From contig CM056573.1 of the NCBI GenBank assembly GCA_029721435.1, positions 121,421,447 through 121,485,446 of the forward strand: 64,000 nucleotides of DNA, in the 5' to 3' direction. Below the pieces are notes generated by a model. It ran no database searches and was not told where the DNA came from. It worked only from the letters and a program-made list of their open reading frames with translations. Both the position numbers and the translations under genes were made by a program. Positions 33,919 through 44,620 of the stretch are shown in pieces (the stretch's first letter is position 1; every line of letters begins with the position of its first letter). The stretch is from Gymnothorax reevesii (Eukaryota; Chordata; Actinopteri; Anguilliformes; Muraenidae).

Positions 33919-34532
33919 GACAATGCTCAGCGAGGGTTTTTCCTCCATAATTTTAGGCTGTGAGCAGGGTTGCTAGCTTGGTTTTTTATCACCAAAAACA
34001 CTGGTCGGTCGTCCCTGTTTGGAAAGACAGAGCACTGCCAGTAGTCTAGGACCCAGAGTCTGCAACCCACCTCTATGAGAAAGTAAATGTAATCAGTCAC
34101 CCAGAGGGAGGATGGTGGCTTCTAGACCAGCAGGGAGACAGGATTTGTACGGGGGACACCAATACACAGTCCTGGAAAAATAAGCACACCAGCAAGTAAG
34201 ACAAAGGCAAAATTATGGGGATATGAGGACATGACTGAAGGCACTTTGTCATTTGTTAAACAGGGCCAACAGGTCTATCACTCTGGGTTAAAGTCCCTTG
34301 CGGATTACAGTCCCACTAAGAGAGGAAGAGTCCTGAAAAAGATTGATTCAAACAAGAGCGGCTTAAGCGACTACTTTCTGGGGTGGAGTTGCGAATGGGT
34401 TACAGTCCTTCAAGAGAGGTAGAGTTTAGAGTGGGTTACAGTCTCCAGTAAAGTAGAGGCGGGTAAAATAAAATAAAATACATTTTAAAAATAGGTCAAG
34501 AGTAATCAATAGTAGGATCCAGAGAAATATAT

Positions 34533-34836
34533 TGTAGCGGTCTCGCTACTGAAGGACTGAGACTGAGGCAGGAATAGTGGTTCTTGCATCGCCCGGGGTA
34601 GGCTTCGTTTTATTTGCTGTTTGGCCCTTAAAAGGGCCGTTTCCTCACAGTTCCCTAACAGACTCATTTCCTTTCGTAACACAACATTAACTCCTCTCAA
34701 GCTGGCAACTCAGCCCTCTTATACCCCCAGCCCCCGGACCTGATTGGCTCTTTCTCCCCACCCGGTGCAGCCAATAGCGATACTCCGCTATTTTCTAGAG
34801 TTAAACATGCAAACAAACTGGGGCAGAATCGCCACA
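34533..34836 (-). mobile_element. Solo LTR (304 bp), minus orientation
   Basis: On the minus strand it starts tgtggcgattctgccccagt and ends gcgagaccgctaca, flanked by atat on both sides (34529-34532, 34837-34840). It has a TATA-like element (gtataagaggg, about 34715) and aataaa (about 34610) in the right order for U3-R-U5. No internal retroelement sequence remains next to it. Confidence 0.8.
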
Positions 34837-34979
34837 ATATTTTTAATTATTGTTTCAATTAGAATTCAATGTTATTGAATAGTAGCATCACAACGATACT
34901 TATTTGACTATATACTAATCTAAAAAGATAATGAACAGAACCTTAATCAGATTAATTTGTGCACAGAAAATGAAGACAG

Positions 34980-35600
34980 AAAGTTTGTGTCAAACAGGAC
35001 AAAAAGTGAAGTGGTATTTTTCCCATGTTGGAAAACTGCAAAGTTCTGTACCAACCACATGGTATTCATAGAATTTATCCAAGCAGTTGTGCTCCCCTAA
35101 TATCTTAGCTAGGTTTCAGAGGAAATTTTGGTTTCTTAACTCAAAGTATAGCTGGGGGGGTCAAAAGTTCCCGCTTGGTCAGTGCGTCGGACAGGATGTG
35201 TTAGACAGGACATTTTTTCACTGGGGACCAAAAAGACAGAAGATACACACATGAATATTTTAAAATGTTTTTTTCTTTCCCGGTCCTTCTTTTTGGCTTT
35301 TCTTTTTGGCTGCCTCATACTTCTCACTGTCATTCTTGATTTCTTCCCTTTTGGTACAGCTCCTCTCAGCATCTGTTTTTGGTGGTATGGCTGTTGCTTC
35401 TCTGTGTATTTGCATTATAGTGATGGACCCATCAAATCCGGGGTGCAGTTTATAGTTCCAAGGAAGCTGACATGGTCTCTTCAGAGTTACGCAAACACAA
35501 ACACACAGGAAGAAACCACTTCAATTAAAAGCAATCAGCTCTTCTGGAGAGGTTCCTCAATATTGCTCAATGTCTTCTAATTTGTAAGTTTGGTCCTGAT
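34980..35600. repeat. Element E, left part, with tgtcctgtc motif copies
   Basis: Holds three copies of a motif close to tgtcctgtcyrac (34993, 35188, 35204, in reverse sense). On the minus strand 35260-35385 encodes a Lys/Arg-rich segment, AERSCTKREEIKNDSEKYEA then AKKKSQKE, similar in style to the N-terminal basic repeat of unnamed transposon-linked fish proteins. The sequence seems to resume after the Tc1 insertion, at 37725. Confidence 0.4.
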
Positions 35601-36019
35601 TACATGTACAACCCTAATTCCAAAATAGTTGGGACGAAGTGTAAATTATGAATAAAATCTAAATGCAATGACTTTCAGATCACATCTGCCAATTTTTTTT
35701 TTTACAATAGAACATAGATAACATTTCAAATGTTGAAACTGAGACATTTTATATTTTTATCCACAAAATGAGCTCATTTCAAATTTTCTGGCTGCAACAG
35801 GTCTCAAAAAATTTGGGACACAGGCAAAAAAAGGGCTGAAAAAGCATATAAGAGAATCAGCTGAAAGAACATTTAACAACTAATTATATTAACTGGCATC
35901 AGGTGTGTAACATGATTGGCTATGAAAAGGGATGTGTTAGAGAGGCTGAGTCTCTCAGAAGTAAAGACAGCCAGAGGCTCTCCATCACATGAAGACTTGC
36001 GTAAAAAAATTGTGTAATA

Positions 36020-37503
36020 CTTCAAAAACAATGTTCCTCAATTGCGAAGGCTTTGAAGGTCTCATCATCGACAGTGGAAAACATCATCAAAAGATTCAGA
36101 GAAAGTTGAAAAATCTCTGTGCGTAAGGGACAAGACCAAAGACCTTTACTGGATGCCCGCGATCTTCGGGCCCTCAGGCGCCATTGCATCACTCACCGGC
36201 ATGATTCTGTAATTGACATTACTTAATGGGCTGAGGAATACTTCAAGAAACCACTGTCTGTAAACACAGTATCATGGTTTTGGAGGTTGGCATTTTTTGT
36301 TTGGGAACTTTATTTGTTACTCTCTTCCGGGACAATATCGTTTTGCCCACATCGGATTCTTTGGCAAGCTGGCATTAATTGTGGGCAGTGCCCGGACTCT
36401 ATTAAAGCCCAAGTTTCGCTTTTCCACCTTTGCTAGAGTGTCAGTGCTAAGATTGGACTATAGCCCGTAAGTTCTCTAGCTAGAGAGTTGGTTAGGATTT
36501 AGTTGCAAAAGAGGAAAAGTGTTAGTTAGTGAGGGAGGGAGATTATCTCTCTCTTTTCCCTCTTCCTTCCTCTGTCTGTGCACCGTCTGGGTGCTTAATC
36601 TTTTGATCTCGGCTTCTGAGATTTTTCCTTTATTTCGCTCAGTCTAGCTCGCTTTGCTTCCTGATTATTATTTGGACGAGATTTATGTCATTTTGAAGTG
36701 CGAGTCCCTCTCTCTTGTTTTATCTGTGTTTGTCATTTTTCTGTGCTTCCTTTCATTCCAGCCACTGCATTTGGCGTCTCAAAATACCAGCCATCGCACA
36801 TGGTCCGCTGTGCCATCCACAGATGCCACCTAACACTCTATCATGCAAAAAGGAAGCCATTGTTGAGCATGATCCAGAAGCACCACCCTGTTCTGTGGGC
36901 CAAGGCTTAATTAAAATGTGGCAAAGTGTCATGTGGTCAAACGAGTCCAAATTTGACATTCTTGTTGGAAATCATGGGCGTTGTGTCCTCTGGGCTAAAG
37001 AGGTGAAAGACCACCCCTCCTTTTATCAGCATTCAGTTCAAAAGCCAGCATCCCTAATGGTATGGGAATGCATTAGTGCATACGGTGTGGGACACTTGCA
37101 TTTTTTTAAAAGCACCATGAATGATGAGAGGTATATAAAGGTCTTAGAGCAACATATGCTCCCCACCAGACGACATCTATTCCAAGGAAGGCCTTGTGGA
37201 TTTCAGCAGTACAATGCAAAACCTCATACTGCAGCTATTACAACAGCATGGCTTCATAGTAGAAGAGTCTGTGTGCTGAACTGGCCTGCTTGCAGTCCTG
37301 ATCTTTCACAGATCGAGAACATTTGGCGCATAATTAAACGAAAAGTCTGTCAAAGGAGACCCAAAACTCTCCAGCAGCGGGAAGCCTGTTTTAAACAAGA
37401 GTGCAATCAAATTCCAATGGCTAAACTCAAGAAACTTGTCTCCTCAATGCCCAGACGCCTCCACTCTGTGTTAAAAAGAAGAGGAGATGGTAGACCATGC
37501 TAA
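36020..37503 (+). pseudogene. Tc1-like transposase relic, catalytic residues lost
   Basis: N-terminal part (36020-36260) encodes LKVSSSTVENIIKRFRES-like helix-turn-helix and RPLLDARDLRALRRHCITHR with stops. After the insert, an open frame to 37503 encodes VMWSNESKFDILVGNHGRCV (Asn in place of catalytic Asp), GFQQYNAKPHTAAI (Tyr in place of the second Asp) and DLSQIENIWRIIKRKV (Glu kept), ending SSMPRRLHSVLKRRGDGRPC. Exact residue history is uncertain, but two of three catalytic positions are gone. Confidence 0.85.
36271..36786 (+). other. Unidentified 0.5-kb insert in the Tc1-like element
   Basis: The host stops after ctgtctgtaaacacag and resumes at tccgctgtgccatccacag. The insert is not an element I recognise: a 5' part (36300-36465), then cccgtaagttc (donor-like, 36466) and, after a C/T-rich stretch, tttcattccag (acceptor-like, 36762). 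It may be a processed or promoter piece of another retroelement. No certain target duplication. Confidence 0.5.
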
Positions 37504-37724
37504 ATAGGCCCCTGTCCCAGCTTTTTTGAGACCTGAATCGGCCATCAAATTTGACATGAGCTCATTTTGTGTATAAAATTGTAAAATTCCTCAGTTTCAA
37601 CATTTGCTATGTTATATCTGTTCTATTCTGAATAAAATACTGGCTGGTGTGATTTGAAAGTCCTGGTATTTGATTTCATTCACAATTTACACTTTGTCCC
37701 AACTACTTTGGAATTGGGGTGGTA

Positions 37725-38310
37725 CTTAACACATCACCACTTACTTAACCTGTCACCAATTACTCCAACATATTTAATGACAGGCGCTACTTGGGAAGTC
37801 ATCTTTCTAATTACTGGCAATTAAATCAGCCAGTGGTTTCTGAACTCAAAAACAATAGAACCTTTTAAAAACCTTAGTTACACTCGAAGTTGCAATTTAT
37901 CAACTCTGGAAGTAGCCATTGGTCCATTACCAGAATACTAGAGTCCTGTTCGACATGCAATTGTGCCGGACAGGACAAAAAAGATTTTTAATTTCCCATG
38001 AGGTGTGTTCTATTTCTTTGAAAATACCTTGTTTTATACCACATCAACAAAGAAAAAAATGATTCTTGTCTTCATAAGTCTTTTACTTTGGAAAAAAGTA
38101 AACATTTTGCTCATGAATCGTGTCAGACAGGAGATCCAACTCCTGTGAAGCGAAATTAACAGGGCTTTACACTTCAGAAAAAAAAACTACTTGGTGGGTT
38201 ATTTGCTTTGACTTGAAACTTGTCCTGTCAGCAAGAAAAAATGTCAAAAACTAAATACAACAGGAGAGATATGAGAAAAACATGTGTCCTGTCCAACCTG
38301 CTGATTTTCA
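37725..38310. repeat. Element E, right part, with tgtcctgtc motif copies
   Basis: Carries copies of the same motif at about 37949 (gtcctgttcgacatg), 37968 (gccggacaggacaaaa), 38113 (gtcagacagga), 38222 (tgtcctgtcagc) and 38286 (tgtcctgtccaac), in both orientations. Termini not found. Confidence 0.4.
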
Positions 38311-38479
38311 TCATTGCCTAATTAAATCCTAATTTACATAATCAAGGGGTAAAAATTTTGGCCCAGATTTTTGTTTTCTAATCAGCTCAGATGTATATCT
38401 AACATATCCAATTGGTATTTTGCTCAGATTCAAACATTAATATTTCTGATAATACCTCTCATATACCATGAAATGGCCC

Positions 38480-39402
38480 AAAACAGAATACAATGATTTG
38501 TAAATTAACCTATATTCAATTGAGTACACCACAAAGACAAGATACTTAAAGCCACATACTCACAGATTCACTAATTAAGACTTAATTTTGAGAATTTTTT
38601 TAGAGAACTTTCCTGTGTTCGTAGTGGCTAGATATAATGAATACGAACAATCGCTCGATTTTAGAACCCCCAGGTCCAGCGATATAGATAAAACTATTGA
38701 GGAGGTTTCCCTTGTCAGCAAGTTGCGCAACGAACAAGGAACAAGGAAGCCAAGGAAGCCAAGTCGTCGTCTTTTGGATTTGCACGAGGTAAATAGCCTA
38801 ACATATATGACATAAAGAAATGATTGCAATGTTTGGATGACTCTACTGTAATAGGATGGTTGTTGACTTGATGTATGTGTGTCATATTTGCATAAAAATC
38901 GCTATTCGCTATCATCGCTATTATGTGTACTATGTCACGGAAATGTGTGTGTTTTCTTGGCGAGCGAAAAGAAGTAGGTTTACACACTTTGGCGGTCAAA
39001 TACAAACATTTCCCGATGTAGTTAATTTTTTTCAAAGGCATCACTGCATTGCGGAGAGATTAATCTATAAGGTAAAGTATTTTTAAGTTATTGTGTGATT
39101 TATGCGATTGTTATCCTATTGAAGATGAGCATGTGGCTTTAAATGTTCACACTGACAAACTTTATTGTTTTTTTGGAAATATACACTCATTTTGAATTGT
39201 CCCAACTTTCTTGACACATGTTGCAGTCATAAAATTCAAAATGAGCAAATTTCTTATTTAAACAATAAAATTTCTCAGTTTCAACATTTGATATGTTGTC
39301 TTTGCATTATTTTTAATTAAATATAGGGTTTAAATGGTTTGCAAATCATTGGATTTTATTTACATTTTACACAGCATCCCAACTTTTCTGGAAATGGGGT
39401 TG
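38480..39402 (+). mobile_element. Tc1-like element, second family, split by a TTAA element
   Basis: Left piece acagaatacaatgatttg... through acaaagacaagatac; right piece resumes at atgttcaca and ends ggaaatggggttg (39402). The wording matches the fragment at 62614-62765. The extreme left end is missing. No transposase, so a deleted, non-autonomous derivative. Confidence 0.75.
38550..39138. mobile_element. TTAA-flanked DNA transposon (589 bp)
   Basis: Flanked by ttaa (38546-38549 and 39139-39142), with ends agccacatactca and (reverse complement) agccacatgctca. The Tc1-like host is continuous across it (gatac/ttaa/atgttcac). An open frame 38588-38788 ends at cacgag/gtaaat, like a short exon with a splice donor; its product, with DIDKTIEEVSLVSKLRNEQG, is unknown to me. 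Confidence 0.85.
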
Positions 39403-39850
39403 TCTCAACTCACTAAAAGAATGCTGAGTGTGCATCTGCCAGTTTTCAAGTAGCACGATTTGCTAGGTGACCCTCGAGTCGGGGTCAGGGAATGAAATGG
39501 CTCTGGATTTTCTGAGTTACACAAGAGATTGTGTATTGTGGATTGTGAAGACCCGAGTTTTTCCTGAGATCTGTCTGCCAGGTTTTAGATTCCCTTGAGA
39601 AAACTGGAATCATCCATCACACATATCTACAAATGATTATTATTGTCATTAGTATGCAAATCCATATATGACTGAAAGTTTTATTTTAATTTATTGTGTG
39701 GAACAAGAGGAATTATAAGTAAAAGATGGCATTACTGTAAATGAATTAATAACTCAATGAGCAAAGCTAATCAAAGAAATAATTAAATGTTATCAAAAAT
39801 TATAAAAGGAGGGATGTGTCAAAGTAAGTTTTTGATTGATCATGTGACAG

Positions 39851-40021
39851 CACGGCAAGGTCATGGGACTGGGTGTTTACTGGGTGATGTGAGGATCTGC
39901 CAATAATGGACCAGCTTGTATGATTTGATGTCAGATTACTCATTATCTGAGTTCTCCCATTCTATTGTTCAGTTTGCAAATTAATTTAAGTCTTATTTTG
40001 AAGTTTTGAGTGGATCTGTGT
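39851..40021 (+). repeat. Dispersed repeat D, copy 2
   Basis: Partner of 33748-33918, 6.1 kb away on the same strand. May be a dispersed element or a local duplication that predates the insertions between them. Confidence 0.75.
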
Positions 40022-40079
40022 TTGAACTAGACGAAGCTCAGCCTGGCTTAGTGTTAAAAAGCCTTTTTTTTTCTTCATC

Positions 40080-41170
40080 AACACTAGGGGAGACAGCAGT
40101 TCAGCACAAGTATCTCACTGACTGAAAACCCTATTTTTGGAATTAATATGTTTCAGGCAGAGCGATTATGTTAGCATATATTCTCTAACTATAGTAACAG
40201 GGGTCATGAGCTGTTGAAAATTTGTATTTATTAATCATTTGCCCTTAGTTCAAGTTTAAATTGTATGCTATTGACACAGGATCACCCTCATTTGCAAATG
40301 AGCAGAGTTATTCAGCAGAGATTTGGGAATAATTATTGAAATCAGCCAGTTGAGTTCATGCATGGAAGAAAATCATGGCAAGACTTGATTAGAATTCTCT
40401 TGTCACTGACAAGTCTTTATTACACCACCTTATTATTCAGGTTGGCCAGAAGGAGGATGTCCGAGAGCATTTTAATTGATTGTATTAAAAGGGCATTAAC
40501 TCCTGTGGCTTTGAGACGACCAAGTCAAAATATTTAATTCCGATTGTATAGTGCCAAATGACGAGATAGGGCTAAGTCCAAGCTGAGGACTGTTTGCTTA
40601 ATGTTTTCTTTCACTACTGTGCCACTGTTTGACAGCATTTGGCCGAAAATCTCTTCCAGTGGGGCCCAGGTGACCATGGTGATTAACGTCAACTCATCCA
40701 GGTCTCTGTGCCTTTGCTGGGTTTCCAGCCGGCATCATTTTACTCTCAATCTATGCCCAAGCTCTAGCCAAGAGCACTTGATCAACTGAGCTTCAGCTGA
40801 GCCTTATAGCCCAGAACAGCAGCTGTTCAAAGAAAGGCCTGTCACCAGCCAGACCCTTAAAAGCAATTAAAAAAGGCTTCGTTTCTCAACACCTGACAGC
40901 AGAAGGACGGCCAAATAAAGAGAACAGGAAATCAAATCAACTACTTGCCCCGGAGTCATCTCGACACCTCCTCCATTGCCAGACTCACACTCAAACACAC
41001 GCTGGAAAAAACATAATGGGTTGCTTTGGAAACCATTCAAATTGCCACAGTGTCAAAGACAGTGAACGCATGTCATTGGGATATTGTCTTTTAAAGGCTT
41101 TAAAAGCCATCCAGGGCAGAGGACAAGCGACAACAGAAAATTAACTTTAATAACACCACCTTGCATGCTG
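40080..41170. other. Low-repeat segment, possible conserved noncoding DNA
   Basis: About 1.1 kb without similarity to other parts of the window and with no coding frame. Segments such as gatttgggaataattattga and tcatgcatggaagaaaatcatgg read like ordinary single-copy intron and could hold enhancers; that is a guess. Confidence 0.25.
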
Positions 41171-41689
41171 AAAAAAAATTTCTGACAGTTTTGCAAAAAG
41201 GCCTTTATCTACCTAATTTGAGGATGCTGAGTTACATATGCTAGTTAAAAGTTGCTATTATGAACAGTTTTTTCACAAATAAAAATGAAGATTTAGTTTC
41301 TTACATTTTAAATATATATATATATGGGCTTTTTCACAGTAACCTAGAGCACTGTTTCATGCATATTGTACATACTTTCATGACATCTTTAACAACAGCC
41401 AGATTATTTGATGATTATCTATTGCATAGGAACAGTGGAGGGAAGCGGCAGAAAAAAATGGACGGATAGTGTTAATAGCTACATTTTTACAAATGTCAGA
41501 AGTCTTTTTTTGGACAAAATTAACTGTCCCACGAGAAATATTGTTTATTGGACAAATGTTTTTTAGATATTACATTACAAATGAGTTTGTTTAGTTCTGT
41601 TGGATGGCGAATCACAAGTCTTGACTTGTTTCGTCATACTGAAATGATCACTTAATTCGCATTTTTTGTTCTTGCGTCCGGCCCGGTGA

Positions 41690-42075
41690 ATGATCATATC
41701 CGTGTCCGTCCAAAATGTCCTCTACGAAATTTACTGCTGTGGCTCCCAGGTAATAAAAGAATACTGGGGAAAAGTTTGGTATCTTGGAATGTCTTTGTAG
41801 GATATACTCCTAAACAAAACTTTTTTTCAGTGAAGTTCAAAACACAAAGCAGCAGAGCACCCAACATACCTGTCCGTCCAAAATTGTCCATTCCGAAATC
41901 TGTACATTTTGTGTGCAGGAGAGCATAATTTGATACTTGCAACAATTCATTTGCTTTATTTGTAAAGCTTCTGTGCTATACAATGCACACATAAGGGAAA
42001 AACGTCATTGCCTTCTGTTTTCAGTTTTCAGTGTTTTTGTGCAAGTATGTCTTAGAATATGTCCACTCCGAAGAA
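41690..42075 (+). repeat. Segment with three tgtccnytccgaa-type motifs
   Basis: Copies at 41703 (gtccgtccaaaatgtcctct then acgaa), 41871 (gtccgtccaaaattgtccat then tccgaa) and 42059 (tgtccactccgaa). The motif also occurs twice in the TTAA element at 32559-33496, so this is probably a related element without clear ends. Confidence 0.5.
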
Positions 42076-42423
42076 ATGTACGTTTCTGAAATTTGCAAAT
42101 ACAAAGTCAGTTGTTGTGTGTTGGGGGAAAAACACAAGTGGGTTTTTTTTTTATTAATAATTGCTCTGTTAGTTTTAAGTAATAAAGGACTGTTTATTAA
42201 TATGTTTTCATACATTTCCATTTGTCTTTGAACTAGGCTTACAATTGCCATACAGATATTTTATACTCTTTTTTTCGAAATTTCACAAATGCAGTCACCA
42301 TTAACCCTTTTAAACATTTGTGGCTGAGTATTATATGTTGATGTGTATTATATAAATGCACTAGCTGCTGCACGCTTTGTAGCCCATCATTTTGTCATCA
42401 TTTTTTAGATCGGATGAGGGAGA

Positions 42424-42512
42424 GAAACCGTGTCTTCAATTGCCACTTGATTATTCTTGAATTGGAAAACGTGTTAATCAAGGGAAACCATCTAGAACCA
42501 GTCAGGACAAAT
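42424..42512 (-). repeat. Dispersed repeat A, copy in reverse orientation
   Basis: Reverse complement of the core seen at 17955-18045 and 63848-63930 (acacgttttcca...tggcaattgaagacacggtt). Surrounding sequence to about 42700 may belong to the same element. Confidence 0.6.
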
Positions 42513-43274
42513 TTTTGTCAATAAATGCCACCGAATTTTCAGGTCTAACGCCAGCCCTGCGAGTGTTCAACTGTGAAATGCGAATTTGGGAGCTGTCAAG
42601 CTCGAGTAATCAGAATACTGCATTCGTGGACGAACGCGGTGTCCTCTAAAAAGCCTGGCTTTTGTGCAGGCTGCGTTATCACTCCCTTGGCCCCATCAAA
42701 AACATAGGCTGGTTACCTCAACGCACGTTCATAAGGACACTCCTAGCGGTGCAACCAGATATTGCTACGCGCATCATCAGGTTATATAAGTTTAGTACCC
42801 GCTACCCGGAGTAAAATTGCCATTTTTTTTTGAGGGCATGACCGTTTTTCTAAAATCGGGCGACGTCAAGTCCTTCCTACAGAAATTGCCGATTTTTGTT
42901 CAATGCAAATAAAGCTATAAAATGAGTATGAAACAGGTGAGAAATAATACCCTCATATCTTGGGAACGCCGACTTCGATAAATTCCAATGTGCATGCCTA
43001 CATCATGTACACAGTGTATCTACACAGGAAAACCCCCAGAACAGCAGTGTCACTGCTGTGCCACCTCTTAAATCCTGGGCGAGGTGTACAATCAGTATAC
43101 AGCAGGGAAAATAAGTATTGAACGTGTCAACATTTTTCTCAGTAAATATATTTCCAATGGGGCTATTGACATTAAATTTTCACCAGGTGTTGGTGGTAAC
43201 CAGAGTAATCCACACATACAAAGAAAACAAAACAACTAAGTCCATAAATTAAGTGTAATAAAGTGAAATGATGC

Positions 43275-43575
43275 AGGGAATAAGTATTGAACACATGGAG
43301 AAAAGGAGGTGCAAAAAGGCATGGAAAGCCAATAGACCAGCTGAAATCTGTCAGTATTTGGAAAGCAATCCTGCTCCCTATCAGTGCAAATTAATATCAG
43401 CTGGTTTAGTCCTAATTGATGGCCTATAAAAAGGTTTCTCATTACAAAGATGTCACACAAGAAGCATCTCATTATGGGTAAAAGCAAAGAGCTCACTCAA
43501 GACCTTCCCAACCTTATTATTGCAAAACATCCTGATGGCGTTGGTTACAGATGTACTCATATTATTCAAGTTGAA
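43275..43575 (+). pseudogene. Inverted duplicate of the transposase N-terminus
   Basis: Plus strand holds an ATG with MGKSKELTQDLPNLIIAKHP and its leader, about 85-90 percent identical by eye to the inverted sequence 44555-44810. It stops abruptly at ggttacagatgtactcat (43560). It cannot encode more than about 30 residues. Confidence 0.85.
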
Positions 43576-43599
43576 ATGACACAGGGAAAAAGTATTGAA

Positions 43600-44620
43600 C
43601 ACGCTTACTGACATTTATTTAATGCTTCGTAGAAAACCCTTTGTTGGTAATGACAGCGTCAAGCCGCCTCCTGTATGGAGAAACTCCTTGAGTGCATTGC
43701 TTAGGTGTGATTTTGGCCCATTCTTCCACGCAAACGGTCTTCAAATCTTGAAGGTTCCGGGAGCCTCATTTATGAACTCTGATCTTCAGTTTTTTCCATA
43801 GATTTTCGATTGGACTCAAGTCGGGTGATTGACTGGGCCATTCTAGCAGCTTTATTTTTTTTCTCTGAAACCAATTGAGAGTTTCCTTGGTTGTGTGTTT
43901 GGGATCATTGTCTTGCTGAAATGTCCACCTTCATCTTCAGAATCCTGGCAAATGGCAGCAGATTCTTATCAAGAATGTCTCGGTACATCTCTCTGTTCAT
44001 CTCTCCTTCAATTGCATGCAGTCTGCCAGTACCATGTGCTGAAAAACAGCCCCACACCATGACATTCCCACCTCCAAACATCACTGTTGCTATGGTGTTT
44101 TTGGGGTGATGTGCAGTGTCATTTGTCCTCCAAACATGGTGTGTGCTATGACATCCAAAGAGTTCAATTTTGGTCCATCTGACCAAACTATATTCTCCCA
44201 GTAGTTCATAGACTTGTCCAAATGTGCAGCAAACTTTAAACATCCCTCAGCATGCTTTTTCTTCAGCGATGGAGTCTTGCGCGGTTAGCGTGCATAGAGG
44301 CCATGGTGGTTGAGTGCATTACTTATTGTTTTCTTTGAAACAACTGTATCTGCTAATTCCAGGTCTTTCTAAAGTTCTCTCCGTGAGTGGTCCTTGGCTC
44401 TTTCCTAATTATTCTTTTAACTCCTCTGTCAGAAATCTTTCAAGGAGCACATGGTTGTGGCTGGTTTATGGTGAAATGATGTTCCGTCCACTTCCAGATT
44501 AGGGCCCCAATGGTGCTCACTGGAACATTCAGAAGTTTAGAAACACGTCTGTAACCAATACCATCAGGATGTTTTGCAATAATAAGGTTGTGAAGGTCTT
44601 GAGAGGCTCTTCGCTTTTAC
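43600..44620 (-). pseudogene. Tc1 transposase relic
   Basis: Minus-strand pieces: MGKSEEPLKTFTTL start (about 44615) with frameshift; [19 protein letters not shown] (first Asp deleted or lost), [20 protein letters not shown] and [20 protein letters not shown] in frame to 43905; after a stop and shift, [17 protein letters not shown] (second Asp) and [15 protein letters not shown] (Glu). Several frameshifts; non-functional. Confidence 0.85.

Larger units (their letters stand above)
35609..37722 (+). mobile_element. Tc1-like element, both ends present, with internal insert
   Basis: Left end caaccctaattccaaaatag and reverse-complemented right end ccaccccaattccaaagtag with ta on both sides (35607-35608, 37723-37724). 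Terminal repeats are about 200 bp long. The same family is at 548-787, 49345-49748 and 50305-52778. An unrelated insert lies at about 36271-36786. Confidence 0.9.

Noticed and set aside
35182..35580. Plus-strand frame with a hydrophobic, membrane-like stretch
   Set aside because: It is the complement of the Lys/Arg-rich minus-strand segment, which explains the Leu/Phe richness.
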